In this document: piece by piece, positions 1 through 5,586 of the stretch | Position numbering within the stretch: position 1 is the stretch's first letter | Layout: every line of letters starts with the position of its first letter | From: Bacteroidales bacterium | GTDB lineage: Bacteria; Bacteroidota; Bacteroidia; Bacteroidales; NBLH01 | Reading direction: 5' to 3' | DNA length: 9,372 nt | Assembly (NCBI GenBank): GCA_026988445.1 | Contig: JALSLF010000496.1 | Coordinates: 1-9,372 of the forward strand | Made by a program: the position numbers and the translations under genes | The notes under the pieces: generated by a model | Databases searched by the model: none | What the model saw: the letters and a program-made list of their open reading frames with translations, nothing else | Told to the model about the DNA's origin: nothing

Positions 1-6
1 ATATCC

Positions 7-40
7 TTTGTTATAATATTCGATATTTTTTATATTTTTG
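7..40 (+). promoter_or_regulatory. Candidate Bacteroidetes-type promoter for the atp operon
   Basis: TTTG at 7-10 and TATTTTTG at 33-40 fit the Bacteroidetes -33 (TTTG/TTG) and -7 (TAnnTTTG) elements with a 22-base spacer, at the long end of the accepted range. Transcription would start near 45-47, leaving an A/T-rich leader of about 40 bases before the atpB ATG at 88. The region is very A/T-rich, so a chance match is possible. Genes upstream of the window could also read through. Confidence 0.5.
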
Positions 41-87
41 TGCTCATAAATTTAAAATATAAAAAACAAGCTGTAAACTTGATATAA

Positions 88-1212
88 ATGATAATCAAAA
101 AGTTAACGAAACTTTCAGATACATCCCGAAAAGGGATTAAGTATGCATTATTGCTTACATTTATTTTATTTTCAGGAATTTCTTCGCTTAGCGCACAGCA
201 CGAAGAAAATAAAGGACACGAACCAGTAACGGAGAAAAAATTTGACCCCGGACATTTTATTTTCGATCATATTGGCGATGCTTATGAATGGCATATAGTT
301 ACTATTGGGCATAATCATGTAAGTTTACCTTTACCCGTAATTGTTTACAGTAAAGAAAAAGGCTTAAATATGTTCATGTCGTCAAAGTTTCATCACGGAC
401 ATGAAAGTTACAAAGGTTTTAAAATTGAAACCAATGAAAAATCACCTAACAAAGGTAAAATTGTTGAAACCCTATCAGATGGTAGTGTAGTACGTCCTAT
501 TGATATTTCTATTACCAAAAATGTATTGGCATTATTTTTCAGTGTTGCATTACTCATGTGGATATTTATTAGCGTAGCTAATGCATACAAAAAAAATGAA
601 GGTAAAGCACCCAAAGGAATGCAATCATTTTTTGAACCTTTAATTATTTTTATACGCGACGATATTGCAAAGGCATCTATTCAAAAAAACCCCGAAAAAT
701 ACATGCCCTATTTGCTTACAATTTTCTTTTTTATTTTTCTGAATAATTTACTGGGATTAGTACCCATTATTCCCGGAGGAGCAAATTTAACAGGAAATAT
801 TACCATAACAATGGCTTTGGCATTATTTACCTTTACCATTACTACCATAAACGGAAACAAAGCCTATTGGACACACATGGTAAATACACCCGGCGTACCT
901 TGGTGGTTAAAAATTCCGGTACCCTTAATGCCCATTGTAGAAATTATGGGAATGTTTACCAAGCCATTTGTTTTAATGGTTCGTTTATTTGCCAATATTA
1001 CTGCCGGACACATTATCGCATTAGGTTTTTATAGTTTGATTTTTATTTTCGGAGAAAAAAATATTTTTGCAGGATACGGAATATCAGTAGTATCCATTGC
1101 ATTTACTATATTTATGATGATGCTTGAATTATTAGTTGCATTTATTCAGGCATATGTTTTTACATTGCTTTCGGCATTGTATTTTGGAATGGCAACAGAA
1201 GAACATCATTAA
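88..1212 (+). CDS. atpB: F-type ATP synthase subunit a (Fo), with signal peptide and periplasmic extension
   Basis: This is the integral membrane stator subunit that forms the proton half-channels against the c-ring. At 374 residues it is about 100 longer than the E. coli protein. The extra length is an N-terminal signal peptide (hydrophobic residues about 19-35, likely cleavage after LSA at 36) and a His-rich segment of about residues 37-110, a layout usual in Bacteroidota. The membrane part follows, with helices from about residue 143 to 368. The family hallmark MVRLFANITAGH places the essential arginine at R299, and ELLVAFIQAYVF near 347-358 supplies the last-helix E347 and Q354. The ATG at 88 is the natural start because it gives a K/R-rich n-region before the hydrophobic stretch. 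It is the first visible gene of the operon, 47 bases before atpE. Confidence 0.96.
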   Translation: MIIKKLTKLSDTSRKGIKYALLLTFILFSGISSLSAQHEENKGHEPVTEKKFDPGHFIFDHIGDAYEWHIVTIGHNHVSLPLPVIVYSKEKGLNMFMSSKFHHGHESYKGFKIETNEKSPNKGKIVETLSDGSVVRPIDISITKNVLALFFSVALLMWIFISVANAYKKNEGKAPKGMQSFFEPLIIFIRDDIAKASIQKNPEKYMPYLLTIFFFIFLNNLLGLVPIIPGGANLTGNITITMALALFTFTITTINGNKAYWTHMVNTPGVPWWLKIPVPLMPIVEIMGMFTKPFVLMVRLFANITAGHIIALGFYSLIFIFGEKNIFAGYGISVVSIAFTIFMMMLELLVAFIQAYVFTLLSALYFGMATEEHH

Positions 1213-1259
1213 AACTGATTTTATTCAAATATTTTTATTAACCATTAATATATATAAAC

Positions 1260-1517
1260 ATGTTAAGTTTAGCAATTATTTTACAAGTCGTTGAAGCTGT
1301 GGGTCTGGCAAAGTTAGGCGCAGGAATTGGCGCAGGAGTTGCTGCAATCGGTGCAGGAATGGGAATTGGACGCATTGGTGAAAGTGCTGTTGCAGCCATA
1401 GCTCGTCAGCCCGAAGCAGTTGGAGATATTCGTTCAAACATGATTGTATCGGCTGCCCTTATTGAGGGTGTTGCTTTCTTTGCAATTGTTGTTTGTTTGT
1501 TAATTCTGTTTGTATAA
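1260..1517 (+). CDS. atpE: F-type ATP synthase subunit c (Fo rotor ring)
   Basis: This 85-residue hairpin protein oligomerises into the proton-driven rotor ring. Two hydrophobic helices (about 10-46 and 59-84) flank the polar loop ARQPEA at 48-53, which contacts gamma/epsilon. Helix 1 has the GxGxGxG packing motif (G31, G33, G35, G37). Helix 2 carries the ion-binding carboxylate E69 in ALIEGVAFF. Sodium-type rings have a Gln in helix 1 (here I36) and Ser/Thr after the Glu (here G70), so the residues point to proton coupling. A terminator-like hairpin follows the stop codon directly, and may favour a transcript ending after this high-copy subunit. Confidence 0.97.
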   Translation: MLSLAIILQVVEAVGLAKLGAGIGAGVAAIGAGMGIGRIGESAVAAIARQPEAVGDIRSNMIVSAALIEGVAFFAIVVCLLILFV

Positions 1518-1520
1518 AAC

Positions 1521-1570
1521 AAAAAAAGACTTCTGCCGTAAACGGTTGGTTGAGGCAGAAGTTCTTTTTT
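1521..1570 (+). terminator. Terminator-like hairpin (possible attenuator) between atpE and atpF
   Basis: ACTTCTGCC at 1529-1537 pairs perfectly with GGCAGAAGT at 1554-1562. A G-U pair extends the stem (1528/1563). After one mismatch, A1521-1526 can pair with T1565-1570. The loop is 16 bases. The T-run after the stem (TTCTTTTTT) gives it the form of an intrinsic terminator, on either strand. It lies in the largest gap of the operon (91 bases), and no TAnnTTTG promoter is visible before atpF, so downstream genes seem to need readthrough. Confidence 0.75.
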
Positions 1571-1608
1571 AAACGAAAAAAATCGAACATTATATAAAAT
1601 CATAGAAT

Positions 1609-2103
1609 ATGGGATTAGTTACACCGGATTACGGACTTCTTTTTTGGATGGTACTTACCTTTTTGGTAGTACTTTACATCTTGAAAAAATTTGCTTGGGG
1701 TCCAATCTTATCTTCGCTTAAAGAAAGAGAAGATTCAATTGAAGAGGCACTGGAATCGGCACAAAAAGCCCGCGAAGAAATGGGTAAACTGCAAGCCGAT
1801 AATGAAAAAATTTTGGCAGAAGCACGTAATGAACGTTCACAAATGCTAAAAGAAGCAAAAGATTTGCAGCAAAAAATGATTGAAGAAGCCAAACAAAAAG
1901 CTGCCCAAGAAGCCGATAAAATGATTGAATCGGCACGCAGAGCTATTGAAAACGAAAAAGAAGCAGCAATAAGTGAAATGAAAGAAAATATAGCTTCTTT
2001 ATCAGTGCTTATTGCCGAAAAAATTCTAAAAAAGCAATTAGACGATCCCGAAAAGCAAAAAGAGTTAATGGATCAGTATTTAAAAGATATTAAACTCAAT
2101 TAA
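1609..2103 (+). CDS. atpF: F-type ATP synthase subunit b (peripheral stalk)
   Basis: Subunit b anchors the peripheral stator stalk in the membrane and holds the alpha3beta3 head through delta. The 164-residue protein has one N-terminal membrane helix (about residues 9-27, LLFWMVLTFLVVLYIL). A long charged, Ala/Glu/Lys-rich helix runs from about 37 to 135, the usual dimeric coiled-coil stalk. The C-terminus (ASLSVLIAEKILKKQLDD) is the delta-binding end typical of the family. Length and order are normal. The ATG at 1609 starts directly before the membrane helix (MGLVTPDYGLLFW), a common Bacteroidetes N-terminus. The gene sits 91 bases after atpE, behind the hairpin, and 14 bases before atpH. 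Confidence 0.96.
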   Translation: MGLVTPDYGLLFWMVLTFLVVLYILKKFAWGPILSSLKEREDSIEEALESAQKAREEMGKLQADNEKILAEARNERSQMLKEAKDLQQKMIEEAKQKAAQEADKMIESARRAIENEKEAAISEMKENIASLSVLIAEKILKKQLDDPEKQKELMDQYLKDIKLN

Positions 2104-2117
2104 GCAAATTTAAACTA

Positions 2118-2654
2118 ATGAATTACAGCGCAATAGCGGTTAGATATGCAAAAGCTTTGTTTTCTTTGGCTAAAGAGAAAAATGCACTCTCAAAAGTCAA
2201 AGACGATATGGCTCAAATTGTTTCTGTTTGTGAGCAAGACGAAGTTTTTAACCGGTTTTTAGAAAATCCGGTTTTACCCTTTGCAAAGAAAAATGAAATT
2301 TTTGATGCAATTTTTAAAAAACAAGCAGATAAAATAACCCTTGATTTTATACATTTGGTAACACAAAATCGTAGAGAAGCGTTTTTAAAACAAATGGCTT
2401 TAGATTTTCTGAATTTGTATAAATTGGAAAAAGGAATTAAAACGGTACATTTTTCAAGTGTTACAAAAATTAACGATGCCGTAAGAAAGGAAATTAAAAA
2501 TATTATAAAAAATAGTTTTAATGCTGAAACCGAGCTAATTGAAACTACCGATGAAAATTTAGTGGGTGGTTTTCTTATTCGTATTGACGATTTACAATAC
2601 GATGCAAGTGTTGCTAGGCAGCTGGAAACAATTAAAAGAGAAATTGTTAAGTAA
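2118..2654 (+). CDS. atpH: F-type ATP synthase subunit delta (OSCP)
   Basis: Delta links the b stalk to the top of the F1 head. The 178 residues match the family length. The N-terminal helical domain opens with the characteristic IAVRYAKALFSLAKE (residues 5-19). The C-terminal signature TDENLVGGFLIRIDDLQYDAS (around 144-164) corresponds to the conserved delta motif that ends in a QYDAS-like segment. The gene starts 14 bases after atpF and ends 22 bases before atpA, so cotranscription is expected. Confidence 0.96.
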   Translation: MNYSAIAVRYAKALFSLAKEKNALSKVKDDMAQIVSVCEQDEVFNRFLENPVLPFAKKNEIFDAIFKKQADKITLDFIHLVTQNRREAFLKQMALDFLNLYKLEKGIKTVHFSSVTKINDAVRKEIKNIIKNSFNAETELIETTDENLVGGFLIRIDDLQYDASVARQLETIKREIVK

Positions 2655-2676
2655 TAAATTGAAAAAATAATAAACA

Positions 2677-4257
2677 ATGGCAGGAATCAGACCGGGAGAA
2701 GTATCCGAAGTATTGAAAAAGCAATTGGAAGGCATTACCACAGAAGTAGAACTGGAAGAAGTAGGTACGGTTTTACAAGTAGGTGATGGTATTGCTCGTA
2801 TTTATGGACTTTCAAAAGTTCAAGCCAACGAAATGATTGAGTTTGAAAATGGTGTGGAAGGCATCGTTTTAAACTTAGAAGAAGACAATGTAGGTGCTGT
2901 TCTACTTGGACATACCGAAGGTATTAAAGAAGGAGGAACAGTTAAACGTACTAAAAAAATTGCTTCGATTGATGTTGGCGAAGGTCTTCTTGGAAGAGTA
3001 ATTAATACAGTAGGAGAACCTATTGATGGTAAAGGACCTATTACCGGAGAACGCTATGAAATGCCTTTGGAGCGTAAAGCACCCGGAGTAATTTTTCGTC
3101 AACCGGTAAACGAGCCTTTACAAACCGGTATTAAGGCTATTGATGCTATGATTCCTATAGGAAGGGGTCAGCGAGAATTAATTATCGGCGACCGCCAAAC
3201 AGGAAAAACAGCCATTGCCATTGATACCATTATCAATCAAAAAGAATTTTTTGACCGTGGCGAGCCGGTTTACTGTATTTATGTTGCAATTGGACAAAAA
3301 GGCTCAACGGTTGCAAACATAGCCAAAACCTTAGAAGAGTTTGGTGCAATGGATTATACCGTAATTGTGGCTGCTAATGCATCGGATGCTGCGGCATTGC
3401 AATACTATGCACCTTTTGCAGGAGCAGCTATCGGTGAATTTTTCCGCGACACAGGTCGTCCGGCATTAATCATCTATGATGATTTATCAAAACAAGCGGT
3501 TTCTTACCGTGAGGTATCTTTGCTATTGCGACGCCCACCGGGTCGTGAAGCCTATCCGGGAGATGTATTTTATTTGCACTCACGTTTATTGGAAAGAGCA
3601 GCAAAAATTATCAACTCCGATGATATTGCCAAAAAAATGAACGATGTTCCTGAATCAATAAAACATTTGGTAAAAGGTGGAGGTTCATTAACGGCACTAC
3701 CAATTATCGAAACACAAGCAGGAGATGTTTCTGCATATATTCCTACAAACGTAATTTCAATTACCGACGGACAAATTTTCCTTGAGTCGGATTTATTTAA
3801 CTCAGGTATTCGTCCGGCTATTAATGTAGGTATTTCAGTATCGCGTGTAGGAGGTAATGCACAAATTAAAGCAATGAAAAAAGTAGCCGGTACTTTAAAA
3901 TTAGACCAAGCACAATATCGCGAATTAGAGGCATTTTCAAAATTTGGTTCTGATTTGGATGCTGCAACCAAAGCTGTTCTGGATAAAGGTGCACGAAATG
4001 TGGAAATACTAAAACAAGGTTTGCATTCACCTTATACTGTTGAACAACAAATTGCTATTATTTTCTGTGGAACCAAAGGTTTGCTATCTGATGTTCCTGT
4101 TGAAAAAGTAAAAGAGTTTGAATCACAATACCTTGATTTATTGAGTGTAAAGCATAAAGATGTTATGAATGATTTGGCTGCCGGTAAATTAACAGACGAA
4201 GCTATTAGTGCAATGGAAAATGTAGCAAAAGAACTTGCAAAATCTTTTAAAGAATAA
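2677..4257 (+). CDS. atpA: F-type ATP synthase subunit alpha (F1)
   Basis: Alpha forms the F1 hexamer with beta and carries the non-catalytic nucleotide sites. The 526-residue protein has the N-terminal beta-barrel (about 25-92), the P-loop GDRQTGKT at 171-178, a Walker B strand ALIIYDD at 263-269 and the ATPase signature PAINVGISVSR at 380-390. R390 is the arginine that reaches the catalytic site on beta. Residues about 313-335 form a short insertion, relative to E. coli alpha, before GSLTALPIIETQ; similar insertions are found in Bacteroidota. The start MAGIRPGEVSEVL is typical. An acyl-CoA-binding protein gene follows instead of atpG, separated by a perfect hairpin. Confidence 0.98.
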   Translation: MAGIRPGEVSEVLKKQLEGITTEVELEEVGTVLQVGDGIARIYGLSKVQANEMIEFENGVEGIVLNLEEDNVGAVLLGHTEGIKEGGTVKRTKKIASIDVGEGLLGRVINTVGEPIDGKGPITGERYEMPLERKAPGVIFRQPVNEPLQTGIKAIDAMIPIGRGQRELIIGDRQTGKTAIAIDTIINQKEFFDRGEPVYCIYVAIGQKGSTVANIAKTLEEFGAMDYTVIVAANASDAAALQYYAPFAGAAIGEFFRDTGRPALIIYDDLSKQAVSYREVSLLLRRPPGREAYPGDVFYLHSRLLERAAKIINSDDIAKKMNDVPESIKHLVKGGGSLTALPIIETQAGDVSAYIPTNVISITDGQIFLESDLFNSGIRPAINVGISVSRVGGNAQIKAMKKVAGTLKLDQAQYRELEAFSKFGSDLDAATKAVLDKGARNVEILKQGLHSPYTVEQQIAIIFCGTKGLLSDVPVEKVKEFESQYLDLLSVKHKDVMNDLAAGKLTDEAISAMENVAKELAKSFKE

Positions 4258-4264
4258 AAAAATC

Positions 4265-4298
4265 AGTTTTGACAAAGTTTAAAAGCTTTGTCAAAACT
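4265..4298 (+). repeat. Perfect 13-bp inverted repeat (RNA hairpin) between atpA and the ACBP gene
   Basis: AGTTTTGACAAAG at 4265-4277 is the exact reverse complement of CTTTGTCAAAACT at 4286-4298, with an 8-base spacer that can tighten to a tetraloop through one G-U and one A-U pair. It begins 7 bases after the atpA stop codon and ends 15 bases before the ACBP ATG. No clean U-run follows (TTAAAAATAACG), so it is a poor terminator. A role in mRNA processing, protection of the upstream 3' end, partial attenuation or protein binding is more plausible; the sequence does not decide which. Confidence 0.8.
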
Positions 4299-4313
4299 TT
4301 AAAAATAACGAAT

Positions 4314-4568
4314 ATGATTTCAGAAGCTTTTGAGCAAGCGGTAAAAAATTCAAAAACTTTAAAAACAAAGCCTTCAAACGATGTTTTGTTAAAGTTGTAC
4401 AGTTTATATAAACAAGCAACCGAAGGCGATGTGCATGGCGACCGTCCCGGTGGCTTTGATTTTAAAGGACAAGCAAAATATGATGCTTGGGAAGCATTAA
4501 AAGGCAAAAGCAAAGAAGATGCTGCCAATGAATACATTGAATTGGTAAACAAATTATTAAGTGAATAA
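4314..4568 (+). CDS. Acyl-CoA-binding protein (ACBP family) inside the atp operon
   Basis: ACBPs are small cytosolic four-helix proteins that bind long-chain acyl-CoA esters, buffering and delivering them. The 84-residue product is full length (vertebrate ACBP has 86). It follows the family closely: LYSLYKQATEGD (28-39), RPGGFDFKGQAKYDAWEALKG (44-64) and SKEDAANEYIELV (66-78). The ligand-contact residues known from bovine ACBP (Y28, Y31, K32, K54, Y73) correspond to Y29, Y32, K33, K55 and Y74, all kept. The start is the ATG at 4314. An in-frame TTG at 4269 would add 15 residues encoded by the hairpin and absent from the family. The gene lies 56 bases after atpA and 26 before atpG, in the same direction, so cotranscription with the ATP synthase is likely. 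A functional link is inference only. Confidence 0.95.
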   Translation: MISEAFEQAVKNSKTLKTKPSNDVLLKLYSLYKQATEGDVHGDRPGGFDFKGQAKYDAWEALKGKSKEDAANEYIELVNKLLSE

Positions 4569-4594
4569 TAAAAGGTTTAAGATAATTTTTTAAA

Positions 4595-5470
4595 ATGGCT
4601 AACCTTAAAGAAATACGTACTCGGATTACTTCGGTAAACTCAACCCGGAAAATAACTTCTGCCATGAAGATGGTAGCTGCTGCAAAATTGCGCAAAGCAC
4701 AAGATGCGATTACGCAAATGCGCCCTTATGCCGATAAATTACATGAAATATTGGAGCATGTAATGTCTTCGGCTGAAAATTTTGAGGATAATATTTATAC
4801 ACAAGAGCGGAATGCCGAGAAAGTACTAATTATAGTTATTGCTTCTAACAAAGGTCTTTGTGGTGCTTTTAATGTAAATTCGGTAAAAAAAGCGGAAGAA
4901 TTAATCAGAAATGAATATCAACACTTGTTTGAAAAAGGAAGTGTTGACCTATATACAATCGGGAAAACCATTAACGATACGCTTAGAACCAAGCATATAG
5001 ATGTTGCAGAAAGCCATTCGGATATTTATAATGATTTGAACTTTAAAAATGTTTCCGTTCTTGCCGAAAAAGTAATGCAACAGTTTGCCAAAAAGGAATA
5101 CGATAGAGTACATATCGTTTATAATAAATTTAAAAATGCAGCTGTTCAAATACCGCAAGCCGAACAATTGCTGCCTATAAAATTGTCTGAAAACGAAGAA
5201 AATTTTGAGGGGGATTATATTTACGAACCCGATAAAGATCAAATTGTAGAACAATTAATACCTTATGCTTTAAAAATTCAACTTTATAAAGCGATTTTAG
5301 ATTCGTATGCCGCTGAACATGGCGCACGTATGACTGCCATGCATAAAGCAACGGATAATGCAACAGAATTATTAAAAGACTTGAAGCTTACTTATAATAA
5401 AGCTCGCCAAGCTGCCATTACCAATGAAATACTTGAAATTGTAGGTGGTGCAGAAGCCTTAAAAAATTAA
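4595..5470 (+). CDS. atpG: F-type ATP synthase subunit gamma (F1 central shaft)
   Basis: Gamma is the rotating shaft joining the c-ring to the catalytic head. The 291-residue protein has the N-terminal helix typical of the family (LKEIRTRITSVNSTRKITSAMKMVAAAKL, within residues 4-32), a central Rossmann-like domain with the strand LIIVIASNKGLCGAFN, and a C-terminal helix. The C-terminus carries EHGARMTAMHKATDNA and the signature ITNEILEIVGGAEA at 275-288. It is the last gene of the operon. The beta and epsilon genes that follow gamma in many bacteria are absent, in line with a separate atpD-atpC locus in Bacteroidota. Confidence 0.97.
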   Translation: MANLKEIRTRITSVNSTRKITSAMKMVAAAKLRKAQDAITQMRPYADKLHEILEHVMSSAENFEDNIYTQERNAEKVLIIVIASNKGLCGAFNVNSVKKAEELIRNEYQHLFEKGSVDLYTIGKTINDTLRTKHIDVAESHSDIYNDLNFKNVSVLAEKVMQQFAKKEYDRVHIVYNKFKNAAVQIPQAEQLLPIKLSENEENFEGDYIYEPDKDQIVEQLIPYALKIQLYKAILDSYAAEHGARMTAMHKATDNATELLKDLKLTYNKARQAAITNEILEIVGGAEALKN

Positions 5471-5505
5471 TTTTAAGGGAAACGACTTAATTCTTTGAAA
5501 AAGAT

Positions 5506-5550
5506 AAAAAATGCCTGTTTAATTTGATAAATTAAGCAGGCATTTTTTTT
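5506..5550 (+). terminator. Intrinsic terminator of the atp operon
   Basis: ATGCCTG at 5511-5517 pairs with CAGGCAT at 5537-5543, a T-G wobble follows (5518/5536), and TTAATTT at 5519-5525 pairs with AAATTAA at 5529-5535. This gives a 15-bp stem with a 3-base loop. It is preceded by an A-run and followed by eight T (5543-5550). It starts about 36 bases after the atpG stop codon. The A-run makes it able to act in both directions. Its T-tract also provides the -33 element of the next promoter. Confidence 0.92.
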
Positions 5551-5577
5551 GATTTTACAAATTATCTGCTAACTTTG
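5548..5577 (+). promoter_or_regulatory. Bacteroidetes-type promoter for the 7TM phosphatase gene
   Basis: TTTG at 5548-5551 and TAACTTTG at 5570-5577 match the Bacteroidetes -33 and -7 (TAnnTTTG) elements, with an 18-base spacer. Transcription would start around 5581-5585. The only start codon that includes the signal peptide is the ATG at 5587, so the mRNA would be leaderless or nearly so. The -33 box is formed by the end of the upstream terminator's T-tract. Confidence 0.7.
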
Positions 5578-5586
5578 GTTATCCAT

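Noticed and set aside
1213..1259. TATTAA-CCA-TTAATA inverted repeat before atpE
   Set aside because: A 6-bp all-A/T stem is expected by chance in this composition and would be unstable.
2213..2677. 154-codon minus-strand frame opposite atpH
   Set aside because: It is entirely antisense to a well-supported delta subunit gene, and its Phe/Ser/Ile-rich product looks like low-GC antisense translation.
3570..3971. 133-codon minus-strand frame opposite atpA
   Set aside because: It lies within the strongly conserved alpha coding sequence and shows no domain or start-site support.
4269..4313. TTG start giving a 99-residue ACBP
   Set aside because: The 15 extra residues are encoded by the inverted repeat and are absent from the ACBP family; the ATG at 4314 gives the normal length.
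4247..4552. 101-codon minus-strand frame covering the hairpin and the ACBP gene
   Set aside because: It lies opposite a clearly conserved ACBP and the inverted repeat; its translation has no recognisable motif and is explained as the shadow of those elements.
5575..5586. TTG start for the 7TM phosphatase
   Set aside because: This TTG is part of the TAACTTTG promoter element and would lie upstream of the transcription start; the ATG at 5587 gives a normal signal peptide.
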